Of a DNA stretch of 64,000 nucleotides, positions 1 to 9,237 are shown piece by piece. Made by a program: the position numbers and the translations under genes. The notes below the pieces were generated by a model. It ran no database searches, was not told where the DNA came from, and saw only the letters and a list, made by a program, of their open reading frames with translations. The DNA is from Nitrospira sp. (GTDB taxonomy: Bacteria; Nitrospirota; Nitrospiria; Nitrospirales; Nitrospiraceae): the NCBI GenBank assembly GCA_030444405.1, contig JARFPM010000010.1, positions 1 to 64,000 on the forward strand, written 5' to 3'. Each line of letters starts with the position of its first letter. The stretch's first letter is position 1.

Positions 1-146
1 GGGTGGAGATGGTGATGCCGGGGGACAACGTGAGTGTGACGGCGGAGTTGATCAGTCCGATCGCGATGGATCAGGGGTTGCGGTTTGCCGTGCGCGAGGG
101 CGGCAAGACGGTCGGCTCGGGCGTCGTGACGGAAATTCTGGCGTAA
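1..146 (+). CDS. tuf: Elongation factor Tu, C-terminal fragment (partial at window edge)
   Basis: Only the last 47 codons lie in the window; reading frame 3 is open from the first base to TAA at 144-146. The translation runs through [30 protein letters not shown] and ends VVTEILA, which is the conserved domain III end of EF-Tu, the GTPase that delivers aminoacyl-tRNA to the ribosome. The rpsJ start lies 39 bases downstream, so this is the classic str-S10 junction with tuf as the last str gene. The 5' end is cut by the window, not by mutation. Confidence 0.95.
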   Translation, partial: VEMVMPGDNVSVTAELISPIAMDQGLRFAVREGGKTVGSGVVTEILA

Positions 147-185
147 GAGGGATATGGCTCGCTTGACAGTCTAGGAGTTAATGAC

Positions 186-497
186 GTGAAAGTCGATCAG
201 CGGATCAGAATCAGATTGAGGGGCTTTGACTACCGAGTGCTGGATCAGTCGGTCGCGGAAATTGTTGAGACTGTTCGGCGCAGCGGAGCCAAGGTGGTGG
301 GTCCAATTCCACTTCCCACTAGAATTGAAAAGATCACAGTGCAGCGGTCGACGCACGCCGATAAGAAGTCTCGTGAGCAATTTGAGATGCGTACACACAA
401 GCGCTTGCTCGACATTATGGAGCCCACGCCTGAGACTATGGATTCGTTGATGAAACTGAATCTGGCGGCGGGGGTGGATGTAGAGATAAAGTTATGA
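186..497 (+). CDS. rpsJ: 30S ribosomal protein S10
   Basis: The 103-aa product matches S10 in full length, with the family pattern [15 protein letters not shown] near the N-terminus, [17 protein letters not shown] in the middle and [12 protein letters not shown] later. S10 sits in the 30S head and, in other bacteria, also acts as the NusE partner of NusB in antitermination. The start is GTG at 186; an upstream ATG at 181 is out of frame. It is the first gene of the S10 block after tuf. The 61-base gap to rplC holds a small perfect hairpin. Confidence 0.97.
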   Translation: MKVDQRIRIRLRGFDYRVLDQSVAEIVETVRRSGAKVVGPIPLPTRIEKITVQRSTHADKKSREQFEMRTHKRLLDIMEPTPETMDSLMKLNLAAGVDVEIKL

Positions 498-507
498 GTC
501 TTGAGTG

Positions 508-525
508 CTAAGTTTGAGAACTTAG
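508..525 (+). other. Intercistronic hairpin between rpsJ and rplC
   Basis: A perfect 7-bp stem (CTAAGTT / AACTTAG) with a TGAG tetraloop lies in the 61-base rpsJ-rplC gap and has no T-run after it. It does not look like an intrinsic terminator. It may be an mRNA processing or stability element, or a translational regulator site. Seen in sequence; role unknown. Confidence 0.4.
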
Positions 526-558
526 TAGACGGGACGTAACGTTTGGTACTGGACGAAT

Positions 559-1179
559 ATGACAAACGGACTGATTGGAAAAAAGTTGGGAATGACTCAA
601 GTCTTCGATGAGAGTCGTTTGACCCCGGTAACGGTGATTGAGGCGGGTCCGTGCCGCGTCGTGACGGTGAGGACTAAGGAGCGGGATCAGTACGAAGCGG
701 TTCAGCTATCATTTGGTGAAGTCAAAGAGCGCAAGCTTTCGAAGTCGGAACTAGGCCATCTGAAGAAAAATCAAGCGCCTCCCAGTCGTGTGTTGCGCGA
801 ATTTAAGAAAGACGGAGAGGCGACGGTCGGCCAATTAGTCACGGTGGGCATGTTCAAGAAGGGCGACTGGGTCGATGTGATCGGCGTGTCGAAAGGTAAG
901 GGATTTCAGGGTGTCGTGAAGCGTCATCACTATGCAGGTGGTCCGGAGTCGCATGGGTCCATGTTTCATCGGGCGCCCGGTTCTATCGGTGCGAGTTCGT
1001 TTCCTTCTCGCGTGTGGAAAGGGAAGACCCTGCCAGGCCACATGGGATCGGAACGGGTCACGGTCCAGCGATTGAAAGTCATTGAGTCGCGATCCGAAGA
1101 AAATCTCCTCTTTGTCCGCGGGGCCGTTCCCGGGGCCGCTAATGGGGTCGTTGTCGTGCGAAAGTCAAAGAAGAGCTAG
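559..1179 (+). CDS. rplC: 50S ribosomal protein L3
   Basis: The 206-aa product starts [17 protein letters not shown], the typical L3 start, and carries the conserved loop region ([14 protein letters not shown], then [16 protein letters not shown] and [11 protein letters not shown]) that reaches toward the peptidyl transferase centre. Its length is normal for bacterial L3. It is an early-assembly protein that binds 23S rRNA directly. The rplD ATG follows the stop by one base, so the two are probably translationally coupled. Confidence 0.97.
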   Translation: MTNGLIGKKLGMTQVFDESRLTPVTVIEAGPCRVVTVRTKERDQYEAVQLSFGEVKERKLSKSELGHLKKNQAPPSRVLREFKKDGEATVGQLVTVGMFKKGDWVDVIGVSKGKGFQGVVKRHHYAGGPESHGSMFHRAPGSIGASSFPSRVWKGKTLPGHMGSERVTVQRLKVIESRSEENLLFVRGAVPGAANGVVVVRKSKKS

Positions 1180-1180
1180 T

Positions 1181-1804
1181 ATGCCTACTATCGATCTAGT
1201 TGACTTACAGAAAAAGAAGGTGGGAACAGTCGATTTATCTCCGCAGGTATTCGGTTGTGACTCTCGTGCGGCGTTGGTGCATGAAGCGGTTGTCATGCAA
1301 CGCGCCTGTGAGCGAAGGGGAACGGCGTCTACGTTGCGGCGCGGTGAAGTGAGCGGGTCTGGTAAAAAGCCATGGAAGCAAAAGCATACCGGACGTGCAA
1401 GGGCTGGGTCTCTCCGCTCTCCCGTCTGGCGCCATGGTGGGAGTGTTTTTGGGCCGAAGCCTCGAAGTTATGCCTATTCTATGCCGAAGAAAAAGTATCG
1501 TATGGCGCTGCAAAGTGCCTTATCCGCTAAAGTGGCAGAGAGTAAATTGTTTGTCGTGTCGGATCTTTCTCTGCAGCAGCCTCGAACGAAATTCTTAGCG
1601 CAAGCGTTAAAGCAATTCGCCGGGGGTGATCATACGCTGGTGATCGTCGGGAAAGAGCAGTCTGACATCCTGAAGGCGGCAGGTAATTTGCCTGCCGTGA
1701 AAGTGCTCAGTGCTGATCAGTTGAACGTGTACGATGTTGTTCGCGCTCACGTGATCATGATCGCCGAGCGAGAGCTTGGTCCTGTGAGCGAGGTGTGGTC
1801 ATGA
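1181..1804 (+). CDS. rplD: 50S ribosomal protein L4
   Basis: The 207-aa product starts MPTIDLVDLQKKKVG; the same frame is open further upstream, but ATG 1181 directly after the rplC stop gives the family length. Conserved L4 features are the rRNA-binding loop RRGEVSGSGKKPWKQKHTGRAR, followed by SPVWRHGGSVFGPKPRSY. L4 lines the nascent-peptide exit tunnel. In Escherichia coli it also represses the S10 operon, but no E. coli-like leader is recognisable here. The stop overlaps the rplW start (ATGA). Confidence 0.96.
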   Translation: MPTIDLVDLQKKKVGTVDLSPQVFGCDSRAALVHEAVVMQRACERRGTASTLRRGEVSGSGKKPWKQKHTGRARAGSLRSPVWRHGGSVFGPKPRSYAYSMPKKKYRMALQSALSAKVAESKLFVVSDLSLQQPRTKFLAQALKQFAGGDHTLVIVGKEQSDILKAAGNLPAVKVLSADQLNVYDVVRAHVIMIAERELGPVSEVWS

Positions 1805-2094
1805 AAGTTGATAGCCACAGGGTCTTGATTCGGCCGTTATTGACGGAGAAGATTACCGGGCTTCGTGAAAAAGCGAATACGGTGGGTTTCGTGGTTCACC
1901 CTGACGCGAATCGCATTCAAGTCAGGCTGGCCGTCGAGGCGCTGTTAAAGGTCAAGGTTGATAAAGTTAACATCATGAATGTCCGTGGGAAAGTCAAGCG
2001 ACTCGGCCGGTTCTCGGGTAGGCGCTCCGATTGGAAGAAGGCGCTGGTGACCCTTAAGCAAGGGGAGAAGTTGGAAATGTACGAAAGCGCCTAG
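1801..2094 (+). CDS. rplW: 50S ribosomal protein L23
   Basis: The 97-aa product (ATG at 1801, overlapping the rplD stop) has the L23 pattern VLIRPLLTEKITGL, then FVVHPDANRIQVRLAVEALLKVKVDKVNIMNVRGK. L23 sits at the exit of the ribosomal tunnel and docks trigger factor and SRP. A GTG two codons upstream is in frame, but the ATG is preferred because of the ATGA coupling. Length is normal for bacteria. Confidence 0.96.
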   Translation: MKVDSHRVLIRPLLTEKITGLREKANTVGFVVHPDANRIQVRLAVEALLKVKVDKVNIMNVRGKVKRLGRFSGRRSDWKKALVTLKQGEKLEMYESA

Positions 2095-2146
2095 TGGGGT
2101 TGAATAGTCTGCCCGTTCGTGAAGTTTGGAAGGTGGGAGCATCATC

Positions 2147-2989
2147 ATGGGACTGAAATCATATCGTCCAACGTCTCCAGGTCGCCGAGGCATGACGGCC
2201 GTGGTGACCGAGGAGTTAGCCGACAAGAAGCCAGAGAAGTCGTTGACCGCCTTTCATCTTCGGAGTGGAGGGCGGAATAACGATGGTCGGATGACCGTTC
2301 GGTTTCGTGGTGGAGGGCACAAGCGACTCTATCGCACAATCGATTTCTTGCGCGATAAAGTTGGAGTTTCTGCGCGGGTTGAAGCGATTGAGTACGATCC
2401 GAATCGATCTGCAAGAATCGCGCTCTTGAAGTATCGGGACGGTGAGAAGCGGTATATCTTGGCTCCTGTCGGGCTGAGCGTGAATGATGAAGTACAATCC
2501 GGTCCACAGGCGGAGATCCGACCAGGGAATGCACTGCCATTGGTCAATATGCCTCTTGGTACGACCATCCACAATCTTGAATTGAAGGCCGGAAAGGGAG
2601 GGCAGTTGATTCGAAGTGCTGGCGGGTTCGCGCAGGTCATGGGGCGGGATGGCGATTATGTGCAGGTGCGTCTAAAGTCTGGAGAAATGCGTAGAATTTT
2701 AGGAATGTGCATAGCGACTGTCGGACAAGTCGGGAACGTCGATCATGAGAACGTCAGCGTTGGGAAGGCTGGGCGGAGTCGTTGGAAAGGGAAAAGGCCA
2801 CATGTGCGAGGGGTCGTGATGAACCCTGTCGACCATCCTCACGGAGGTGGCGAAGGAAAGTCTGGCCAAGGGAACCCGCACCCAGTATCTCCATGGGGTC
2901 TTCCGACCAAGGGCTACAAAACCAGGCAGAACAAGAAGACGGACAAGTTCATTATTGCTCGACGTAAGTCAGGAGTTCGCAATGCCTAG
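2147..2989 (+). CDS. rplB: 50S ribosomal protein L2
   Basis: The 280-aa product starts [17 protein letters not shown], with [14 protein letters not shown] and the C-terminal signature [20 protein letters not shown], which contains the conserved histidine near the peptidyl transferase centre. L2 is a primary 23S rRNA binder. The frame is open 7 codons upstream, but ATG 2147, preceded by GGTGGGAG, gives the usual start. The 3' end overlaps rpsS by 8 bases in another frame. Confidence 0.97.
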   Translation: MGLKSYRPTSPGRRGMTAVVTEELADKKPEKSLTAFHLRSGGRNNDGRMTVRFRGGGHKRLYRTIDFLRDKVGVSARVEAIEYDPNRSARIALLKYRDGEKRYILAPVGLSVNDEVQSGPQAEIRPGNALPLVNMPLGTTIHNLELKAGKGGQLIRSAGGFAQVMGRDGDYVQVRLKSGEMRRILGMCIATVGQVGNVDHENVSVGKAGRSRWKGKRPHVRGVVMNPVDHPHGGGEGKSGQGNPHPVSPWGLPTKGYKTRQNKKTDKFIIARRKSGVRNA

Positions 2990-3269
2990 ATCGGTAAGTA
3001 AAGGGGCGTTTGTCGACGGTCATCTTCTCAAGAAGGTTGAGCAGATGAATGAGACCAAGGACCGTAAGTTGATCAAAACGTGGTCTCGACGGTCGACGGT
3101 CGTTCCCGACATGATCGGCCATACCTTCGCCGTTCATAACGGTAAGAAGTTCATTCCGGTGTTCGTGACCGAGAACATGGTCGGTCATAAACTCGGCGAG
3201 TTTTCGCCAACTCGGTTTTTCAAGGGACATGGCCAGGCCAAGACGGAAAAAGCTGTCGCTCTTAAGTAG
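2982..3269 (+). CDS. rpsS: 30S ribosomal protein S19
   Basis: The 95-aa product ([20 protein letters not shown]) has the S19 signature [46 protein letters not shown] split across the middle and end. S19 binds 16S rRNA in the 30S head together with S13. The frame runs further upstream inside rplB, but only the ATG at 2982 gives a family-like start. The 88-base gap to rplV holds nothing recognisable beyond a weak ribosome site. Confidence 0.96.
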   Translation: MPRSVSKGAFVDGHLLKKVEQMNETKDRKLIKTWSRRSTVVPDMIGHTFAVHNGKKFIPVFVTENMVGHKLGEFSPTRFFKGHGQAKTEKAVALK

Positions 3270-3357
3270 AAAGGTCAATGTATTGGCTCATCGCCAATGT
3301 GTGGTGCATAGCGACGTTCATTGATTGCGGGGAGCTGATCGGTAACAGGGTTTGAAG

Positions 3358-3714
3358 ATGACTGAAGCACATGCGGTTCTGAAATTTGTTCGTGTTGCGC
3401 CTCGGAAGGCCAGGCCGGTGATCGATATGATTCGCGGGAGGCAAGTGCCAATGGCACTAGCCATCCTGAAGCACACCCCTCGTCATGCTGCGCGGGTGGT
3501 CGAAAAAATCGTTCGTTCCGCTGTGGCCAATGCCGAGCTGAAGGAGATGGGCGATAGCGAATCGATGGTCATCTCCAAGGCCTTCGTTGATTGCGGTCCA
3601 ACGTATAAGCGTGTACGTGCCAGGTCGATGGGCCGGGCCAATGCAATTCAAAAGCGCACGAGTCACATTACCGTCGTCGTGACGGCACCGGAAACTCAGG
3701 GCAAGAGGAAATAG
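3358..3714 (+). CDS. rplV: 50S ribosomal protein L22
   Basis: The 118-aa product has the L22 pattern [24 protein letters not shown] and the C-terminal hairpin region [31 protein letters not shown]. That hairpin lines the exit tunnel; changes in it give macrolide resistance in other species. A TTG two codons upstream (3352) is an alternative start, but ATG 3358 fits the family better. rpsC follows after 30 bases. Confidence 0.95.
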   Translation: MTEAHAVLKFVRVAPRKARPVIDMIRGRQVPMALAILKHTPRHAARVVEKIVRSAVANAELKEMGDSESMVISKAFVDCGPTYKRVRARSMGRANAIQKRTSHITVVVTAPETQGKRK

Positions 3715-3744
3715 CTCATTTCTTTCTATTGAGGCATACAAGGC

Positions 3745-4416
3745 ATGGGTCAAAAAACACATCCAATCGGCTATCGACTTGGCTACAACTATACCTGGAG
3801 TTCTCGCTGGTATGCCGGAAAAGATTACGCCAAACTGCTCCATCAGGACGTCAAGATTAGAAGAATGGTTAAAGCACGGCTGTATCATGCCGGTGTATCG
3901 AAAGTCGAAATTGAACGCTCTGGCGATCAAACCAGGGTGATCATTCATACGGCTCGACCCGGCATCATCATCGGGCGCAAGGGGGCTGAAGTCGATAAGT
4001 TGAAGGCCGACCTTGAAAAGCAGTATGGGGGACAAGTCTACATCACGGTCAAGGAAATCAAGAAGCCTGAGCTTGATGCTCAGCTGGTTAGCGAAAATGT
4101 CGCAACTCAGCTTGAGAAGCGCGTAGCCTTTCGGAGAGCCATGAAGCGCAGTGTTCAGTCCGCCCTGAGGCTTGGTGCTCAGGGTATCAAGATCATGGTG
4201 GCTGGTCGCCTGGGTGGTGCCGAAATCGCTAGGACGGAGTGGTATCGAGAAGGACGTGTGCCGCTGCATACGCTCCGTGCTGAAATAGATTATGGTTTCG
4301 CCGAAGCGCACACGACGATGGGGCAGATTGGGGTGAAGACCTGGATTTACAAAGGAGAGCTTCTTCCCGTCCAGCCTATCAAGGCTGAATCATCTTTAGA
4401 TCGACGGTTTGGGTGA
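3745..4416 (+). CDS. rpsC: 30S ribosomal protein S3
   Basis: The 223-aa product starts [20 protein letters not shown]. It has the KH RNA-binding motif around [22 protein letters not shown] and the C-terminal block [37 protein letters not shown]3 forms part of the mRNA entry channel and has helicase-like activity there. It is full length and lies between rplV and rplP as in all S10 operons. Confidence 0.97.
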   Translation: MGQKTHPIGYRLGYNYTWSSRWYAGKDYAKLLHQDVKIRRMVKARLYHAGVSKVEIERSGDQTRVIIHTARPGIIIGRKGAEVDKLKADLEKQYGGQVYITVKEIKKPELDAQLVSENVATQLEKRVAFRRAMKRSVQSALRLGAQGIKIMVAGRLGGAEIARTEWYREGRVPLHTLRAEIDYGFAEAHTTMGQIGVKTWIYKGELLPVQPIKAESSLDRRFG

Positions 4417-4428
4417 GGAGATCGAGCT

Positions 4429-4845
4429 GTGTTAGCGCCTAAGAAAGTCAAATTCAGAAAGATGCAGAAAGGCCGGATGACGGGAAAGGCCTATCGGGGG
4501 GGACAGATTACCCTGGGGGAGTTTGGTCTGAAGGCATTGGAACCGGGATGGGTCACCAGCCGGCAAATTGAGGCCGCACGTATTGCTATTACTCGGCACG
4601 TGAAGCGGGGCGGGCAAGTGTGGACTCGTATTTTCCCCGACAAGCCTATCACCAAGAAACCGGCAGAGACTCGAATGGGTAAGGGGAAAGGCAATCCTGA
4701 ATACTGGGTGGCCGTGGTGAAGCCAGGGAGGATTCTCTACGAGATGGACGGAGTCACTCCAGAAACTGCTCGAGAGGCGTTTCGCCTTGCTTCGCACAAG
4801 TTGCCTATTGCCACGAAGTTGGTCGTTCGCGGCGAGTTTGGGTAA
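4429..4845 (+). CDS. rplP: 50S ribosomal protein L16
   Basis: The 138-aa product begins [17 protein letters not shown] from a GTG codon preceded by GAGGAG. It contains the L16 core [40 protein letters not shown] (in two halves) and the motif [28 protein letters not shown]16 helps position A-site tRNA and is added late in 50S assembly. Length and context are normal. Confidence 0.96.
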   Translation: MLAPKKVKFRKMQKGRMTGKAYRGGQITLGEFGLKALEPGWVTSRQIEAARIAITRHVKRGGQVWTRIFPDKPITKKPAETRMGKGKGNPEYWVAVVKPGRILYEMDGVTPETAREAFRLASHKLPIATKLVVRGEFG

Positions 4846-4876
4846 GTTTTTGAGGATCTAAAGAGGAGCAGGGGAT

Positions 4877-5089
4877 ATGGCGTTGGACGTCAAAGAACTC
4901 CAGCAGCTGGGGGCAGTTGAACTTGTAGACAAAGAAAAACAGCTCGTGCAAGAGCTGTTCAATCTACGCTTTCAGTTCGGCTCCGGGCGTCTCGAGAATC
5001 CCATGCAAATCCGGAAAACCAAGCGGGATATTGCGCGGGTGAAAACTGTTTTCCAGCAAGTGAAGGCCCGAGAAGGGGCTAAAAGGTAA
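4877..5089 (+). CDS. rpmC: 50S ribosomal protein L29
   Basis: A 70-aa two-helix protein with the L29 signature LFNLRFQFGSGRLENPMQIRKTKRDIARVKTV. L29 lies beside L23 at the tunnel exit. A clear ribosome site (GAGGAG) is at about 4863. The gene is 8 bases upstream of rpsQ, in the invariant order rplP-rpmC-rpsQ. Confidence 0.95.
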   Translation: MALDVKELQQLGAVELVDKEKQLVQELFNLRFQFGSGRLENPMQIRKTKRDIARVKTVFQQVKAREGAKR

Positions 5090-5097
5090 AGGATGCT

Positions 5098-5364
5098 ATG
5101 GCTGAGGTGGTAAAGCGTCGTCATTGGTATGGCGACGTCGTCAGTAATAGGATGCAAAAGACGGTCGTCGTCGTGGTTTCGCGGTCTGTCATTCATCCGG
5201 TCTATAAGAAGGTCCTCAGGCGGGTGACAAGGCTGAAAGCCCACGATGAAAGCGGCATGTGTAAAGTGGGAGATCGTGTCAAGCTCGTTCAGACTCGGCC
5301 TCTGAGCAAGGAAAAGAACTGGCGCGTTGTTCAAGTTATGGAAAAAGGTCAACCTGAAAAATAG
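5098..5364 (+). CDS. rpsQ: 30S ribosomal protein S17
   Basis: An 88-aa OB-fold protein with the S17 patterns [18 protein letters not shown] and [14 protein letters not shown], then [24 protein letters not shown]17 is a primary 16S rRNA binder in the 30S body. Length is typical. Only 8 bases separate it from rpmC. Confidence 0.96.
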   Translation: MAEVVKRRHWYGDVVSNRMQKTVVVVVSRSVIHPVYKKVLRRVTRLKAHDESGMCKVGDRVKLVQTRPLSKEKNWRVVQVMEKGQPEK

Positions 5365-5420
5365 GAAGCGGCATTTGTTGTGGTCCTCCGTTTTTTGTTG
5401 CGTGTAGGAATAATATAGCG

Positions 5421-5789
5421 ATGATTCAGAACTATACATATATGGATGTGGCCGATAATTCTGGAGCAAAACAGGCCATGTGTTTTCATGTTTTTGGGGG
5501 GACGAGACGACGCTATGCCTCGCTGGGCGATGTCGTGGTGGTGGCTGTCAAGGAGGCGATCCCACAGGCCAGCGTAAAGAAGGGGGATGTGAGTCGGGCC
5601 GTCATTGTCCGAACCACGAAGGAGGTTCGTCGTGAGGATGGGTCCTATATTAAGTTTGATCGAAACGCATGCGTTTTAATCAACAAAGATGGGGAGCCGA
5701 TTGGAACGCGTATATTCGGTCCCGTTGCCCGCGAGCTCCGCTGGAAGAAATTCATGAAGATCATTTCTTTGGCACCTGAAGTTTTGTAG
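5421..5789 (+). CDS. rplN: 50S ribosomal protein L14
   Basis: The 122-aa product ([18 protein letters not shown]) is full-length L14, with [13 protein letters not shown], the [13 protein letters not shown] block and the ending [24 protein letters not shown]14 lies at the subunit interface, where it contacts 16S rRNA and the silencing factor RsfS. One minor difference is [17 protein letters not shown] where many bacteria have CIKVLGGSRRRYA. Confidence 0.97.
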   Translation: MIQNYTYMDVADNSGAKQAMCFHVFGGTRRRYASLGDVVVVAVKEAIPQASVKKGDVSRAVIVRTTKEVRREDGSYIKFDRNACVLINKDGEPIGTRIFGPVARELRWKKFMKIISLAPEVL

Positions 5790-5811
5790 GGCAGAACGAA
5801 CGAGGGGCATC

Positions 5812-6141
5812 GTGGAAGCACTCCAAAAGAGCAGAATCCGAAAAGGGGATACAGTCGTCGTGGTTTCTGGGCGTGAACGAGGCAAGACAGGGAAGGTTCT
5901 ATCAATCGACCTGCGTGCAGGGAAGGTAGTTGTAGAAAAGCTGAATATCATCAAGCGACACACAAAGCCGAATCAGAAGGCTAAGCAGGGGGGGATCCTC
6001 GAGCGAGAGGCGCCTCTTCAGATTTCTAACGTCATGTTTTTCTGTCCGGTCACACAGAAGCCTACCCGGATAGGAATTCGGGTTTTGGAAGACGGGCGAC
6101 GAGTGCGCTTCAGCAAGAAATCCAACGAGACCGTGGAATAG
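5812..6141 (+). CDS. rplX: 50S ribosomal protein L24
   Basis: The 109-aa product starts at GTG 5812. It has the KOW motif [23 protein letters not shown] followed by [34 protein letters not shown], the L24 hallmark. L24 starts 50S assembly at the 5' end of 23S rRNA. rplE starts 8 bases after the stop. Length is slightly above the usual 102-105 residues. Confidence 0.96.
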   Translation: MEALQKSRIRKGDTVVVVSGRERGKTGKVLSIDLRAGKVVVEKLNIIKRHTKPNQKAKQGGILEREAPLQISNVMFFCPVTQKPTRIGIRVLEDGRRVRFSKKSNETVE

Positions 6142-6149
6142 GTTACGTC

Positions 6150-6794
6150 ATGGCCAAGGAACCGAAAACCAGACCCAGCAAACCGTCTGAGCGAAAATCC
6201 TCAAAGAAGGAAGCGGCCCCGCAATTGGACCAAGGAAGCGAGGAATCCAAGTTTCGACCGCGACTTCGCGACATGTATGAGCAACAGGTAGTCCCGGCGC
6301 TCATGAAGGAGTTTGGGTACAAGAACGTGATGCAGGTCCCTAAGCTTGAGCGTGTCGTGTTGAACGTCGGAATGGGTGAGGCGATTCAGAATGTGAAGCT
6401 CTTGGAGGGTGCGGTGGCAGAATTGGGAATGATCACTGGTCAGAAGCCGGTCATCACTCGAGCCAAGAAAGCCATCGCTGGATTTAAACTCAGGCAAGGA
6501 CTTCCCATCGGTGCAAAGGTGACGCTCCGTAGCCGGCGGATGTATGAGTTTTTCGATCGGCTGGTCACGTTGGCGCTCCCTCGAATCCGAGACTTTCGCG
6601 GTGTTTCTCCGAAGGCTTTTGATGGTCGCGGGAACTACACTCTTGGTTTAAAAGAGCAGCTCATCTTCCCTGAAATCAAGTACGATGAAGTAGCCTCTAT
6701 CCACGGGATGGACATTACGGTCGTCACCACGGCCAGGACGAACGACGAAGGGAAAGCTCTTTTGAAGCATCTGGGTATGCCGTTTCGCGCGTGA
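6150..6794 (+). CDS. rplE: 50S ribosomal protein L5 with an N-terminal extension
   Basis: The 214-aa product is longer than the usual 178-187 residues. The first ~32 residues are basic, low-complexity sequence ([20 protein letters not shown]), followed by the normal L5 start [37 protein letters not shown]. The family motifs [21 protein letters not shown] and [23 protein letters not shown] are present. L5 binds 5S rRNA and contacts P-site tRNA. ATG 6150 lies 8 bases after rplX; no alternative start gives the short form cleanly, so the extension is probably real. Confidence 0.95.
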   Translation: MAKEPKTRPSKPSERKSSKKEAAPQLDQGSEESKFRPRLRDMYEQQVVPALMKEFGYKNVMQVPKLERVVLNVGMGEAIQNVKLLEGAVAELGMITGQKPVITRAKKAIAGFKLRQGLPIGAKVTLRSRRMYEFFDRLVTLALPRIRDFRGVSPKAFDGRGNYTLGLKEQLIFPEIKYDEVASIHGMDITVVTTARTNDEGKALLKHLGMPFRA

Positions 6795-6839
6795 GAACGA
6801 CGTGAATCAACGGTGTCTGTTTGAACGGAAGGAGTGCGC

Positions 6840-7025
6840 GTGTCACGATTGGCACTGAGAAATAAGGCAGCAACGAAACAGAAGTTCTCCACACGGGACT
6901 ATCATCGATGTGGCGTCTGTGGCCGAGTTCGTGGATATCTCCGTCGGTTTCGGATGTGCCGAATTTGTTTTCGAATGATGACCCTGCGCGGAGAGATTCC
7001 CGGGGTGCGAAAATCTAGCTGGTAG
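6840..7025 (+). CDS. rpsN: 30S ribosomal protein S14, zinc-binding type
   Basis: The 61-aa product from GTG 6840 has the C-x2-C...C-x2-C zinc ribbon ([20 protein letters not shown]) and the C-terminal IPGVRKSSW. This marks the short, zinc-dependent S14 class. GGAAGGAG at 6827-6834 supports GTG 6840 over the in-frame GTG 6834, which overlaps that site. S14 completes the 30S head together with S3 and S19. Confidence 0.95.
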   Translation: MSRLALRNKAATKQKFSTRDYHRCGVCGRVRGYLRRFRMCRICFRMMTLRGEIPGVRKSSW

Positions 7026-7074
7026 CTGGTGTGCTCATACCGGTGACTGCCAATGGAGGAGAGAAGGATATAGT

Positions 7075-7470
7075 ATGGTTACCGATCCAATCGGCGATCT
7101 TCTTGTTCGTTTAAAGAATGGCGCGCAACGTCGTTTTGAGACGGTTGCGGTTCCTACCTCAAAGCTGAAGCGTGCCATTTTAGAGATTTTGCGGAAGGAA
7201 GGCTATGTTGATGCAGTCGAGGATGGAGTTCATGACGGGCACCCCATTCTTACAGTGCGTCTTCGATATGTGGGCGAGGGGCAGCCGATGATCACCGGTC
7301 TGGAGCGTGTCAGCAAGCCAGGACGCCGAGTCTATGTCGGCAGTCAGGATATTAAGAAGGTCCGCAATGGGATCGGTGTGTCCATCCTTTCAACATCAAA
7401 AGGAATTATGACCGACCAGGAGTCCCGTAAGAGTCGTCTTGGTGGTGAGGTGCTCTGCTCGGTATGGTAG
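7075..7470 (+). CDS. rpsH: 30S ribosomal protein S8
   Basis: The 131-aa product starts [16 protein letters not shown] and ends with the S8 signature [34 protein letters not shown]8 binds 16S rRNA helix 21 and, in E. coli, represses the spc operon. A strong AGGAGAG ribosome site precedes the start. Full length. Confidence 0.96.
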   Translation: MVTDPIGDLLVRLKNGAQRRFETVAVPTSKLKRAILEILRKEGYVDAVEDGVHDGHPILTVRLRYVGEGQPMITGLERVSKPGRRVYVGSQDIKKVRNGIGVSILSTSKGIMTDQESRKSRLGGEVLCSVW

Positions 7471-7513
7471 GTAGATGAGTCATTTCGATCTCGAGTGAAG
7501 GATATAACAGGCC

Positions 7514-8050
7514 ATGTCCCGCATTGGAAAAAAGCCGATTGCAATTCCGGGTGGAGTAGAAGTCAAAATTGCCGGGTCAACCGTGTCCGTCAAAGGCCCA
7601 TTAGGCAAGCTGGATTGGTTGCTTGTGCAAGGGGTAGACGTTGCCGTCAATAATGGCCAAGTCGTTGTCGGCCGTTCGAGTGACGATCGTAAATTGCGGG
7701 CGCTGCACGGGCTGACCCGTGCGGAATTGAGCAACATGATCCACGGGGTCACCAAGGGGTACGAACGTTCGCTTGAAATCACCGGAGTGGGCTACAAGAC
7801 GCAAATCCAGGGTCGAACATTAAGTTTCAATGTGGGTTATATTAATCCAGTGATCTATCAGGTGCCCGCGGGTATTGATGTGAAAGTGGACAAGCAGACG
7901 CTCATCAACGTCAAGGGAGTTGATAAGCGGTTGGTGGGCCAGGTGGCAGCTGATCTGCGGGCCATTAAACCACCGGATGTCTATAAGCAAAAGGGTGTTC
8001 GCTACGCGGGCGAGACATTGCGTAAGAAAGAAGGCAAGACCGGGAAATAG
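7514..8050 (+). CDS. rplF: 50S ribosomal protein L6
   Basis: The 178-aa product starts MSRIGKKPIAIPGGVEV and carries SVKGPLGKLDW, RALHGLTRAELSNMIHGVTKGYER and the C-terminal YKQKGVRYAGETLRKKEGKTGK. It is the two-domain L6 next to the sarcin-ricin loop. Length is typical and the operon position is normal. Confidence 0.97.
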   Translation: MSRIGKKPIAIPGGVEVKIAGSTVSVKGPLGKLDWLLVQGVDVAVNNGQVVVGRSSDDRKLRALHGLTRAELSNMIHGVTKGYERSLEITGVGYKTQIQGRTLSFNVGYINPVIYQVPAGIDVKVDKQTLINVKGVDKRLVGQVAADLRAIKPPDVYKQKGVRYAGETLRKKEGKTGK

Positions 8051-8059
8051 GAACTGGCC

Positions 8060-8425
8060 ATGAATGCTGCAGACAAAGTTCGACAACTTGAACGCCGGCG
8101 CCGGCGAGTGAGGCGTGTGATTCTGGGGACGACAGAACGGCCCCGCCTGAACGTATTCAGGAGCGCGAGTCATATTTATGCCCAGATTATCGACGATATT
8201 CGAGGCACTACCCTGGCGGCTGCGTCGTCACTCGACAAATCATTACGTAAGTCCCTCAAGTCGACCGGTGGAATTGAAGCGGCCAAGGCGGTAGGGAAAC
8301 TGATCGCCGATCGTGCCAAGGTCGCGAAGGTGAGCACTGTGGTTTTTGATCGAGGTGGCCGGATGTACCATGGCCGAATCAAGGCGCTTGCGGATGCCTC
8401 GCGTGAAGGGGGCTTGGAATTCTAG
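8060..8425 (+). CDS. rplR: 50S ribosomal protein L18
   Basis: The 121-aa product has the L18 signature [20 protein letters not shown], then [13 protein letters not shown] and [29 protein letters not shown]18 binds 5S rRNA with L5. It starts 9 bases after rplF. The 84-base gap to rpsE holds no clear signal. Confidence 0.96.
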   Translation: MNAADKVRQLERRRRRVRRVILGTTERPRLNVFRSASHIYAQIIDDIRGTTLAAASSLDKSLRKSLKSTGGIEAAKAVGKLIADRAKVAKVSTVVFDRGGRMYHGRIKALADASREGGLEF

Positions 8426-8509
8426 ATAGGATTTGGAGACGAGGCGAGCCAAGGAAGGGTGCGGTCTCCTGACGAACCGTAACTGAACTTAGGACTGAGG
8501 GGTAAGAGC

Positions 8510-9019
8510 GTGCGAGTCAATCCCGATGAGTTAAGCCTGAAGGATAAAGTCGTATTCATCAATCGCGTCGCAAAAGTTGTGAAAGGTGGAAAGCGCTTCA
8601 ACTTCTGCGCGCTCGTTGTGGTCGGTGACGGTCATGGCTGGGTTGGGATCGGCAAGGGGAAAGCCGCTGAGGTCCCAGTCGCGATTTCAAAGGCCGTCGA
8701 ACAAGCCAAGAAACACCTTGTTCACGTCCCGCTGAAGGGCGGAACTATCCCGCATGAGGTACATGGTCTGTTTGGGGGAGAGCATGTGTTGCTTAAGCCG
8801 GCGGTCGACGGTACCGGAATCATCGCCGGGGGGGCGGTTCGTGCCGTCGTGGAGCTGGTCGGTGCGCATAACGTCATCGCAAAAACATTGGGCCGTGGGA
8901 ACCCCTTTAATGCGGTTCGTGCAACGCTAGACGGGCTCACCCAATTGAGAAATTTAGATGATGTTCTTCGCTTCCGTCGGCAAGCAGTGGCCGAAGGGCG
9001 AGAAAGGGCTACGGTTTGA
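8510..9019 (+). CDS. rpsE: 30S ribosomal protein S5
   Basis: The 169-aa product from GTG 8510 has the S5 double-stranded RNA-binding pattern [31 protein letters not shown] and [26 protein letters not shown], then [18 protein letters not shown]5 helps mRNA entry and decoding fidelity (ram mutations in E. coli). The stop TGA overlaps the rpmD ATG by one base. Confidence 0.96.
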   Translation: MRVNPDELSLKDKVVFINRVAKVVKGGKRFNFCALVVVGDGHGWVGIGKGKAAEVPVAISKAVEQAKKHLVHVPLKGGTIPHEVHGLFGGEHVLLKPAVDGTGIIAGGAVRAVVELVGAHNVIAKTLGRGNPFNAVRATLDGLTQLRNLDDVLRFRRQAVAEGRERATV

Positions 9020-9237
9020 TGAGTTTAACAAAGACATCAAGAACTCCCGAGCATGGTGTTCAAAGTGTGCGCGTGACATTGCGGCGTAGCCCCATTGGAA
9101 CACCTGAACGGCACCGCCTTGTACTGCGTGGTCTGGGCCTTCGGCGTATTCGGCAGACGGTTATCCATCCCGACACGCCTCAGGTGCGAGGAATGATCCA
9201 TAAAGTGGGCTACCTGCTAGAGATTGGAAAGCCATGA
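9019..9237 (+). CDS. rpmD: 50S ribosomal protein L30
   Basis: The 72-aa product has the L30 motif RVTLRRSPIGTPERHRLVLRGLGLRRIRQTVIHPDTPQVRGMIHKVGYLLEI split over a short N-terminal tail. ATG 9019 overlaps the rpsE stop; a TTG one codon upstream is in frame but less likely. The 3' end overlaps rplO (ATGA). L30 is dispensable in some phyla, so its presence is informative. Confidence 0.93.
   Translation: MSLTKTSRTPEHGVQSVRVTLRRSPIGTPERHRLVLRGLGLRRIRQTVIHPDTPQVRGMIHKVGYLLEIGKP

Noticed and set aside
3457-4311. 284-aa open frame on the - strand opposite rplV and rpsC
   Set aside because: Lies antisense to two certain ribosomal protein genes and has no protein-like motif; a codon-bias shadow.
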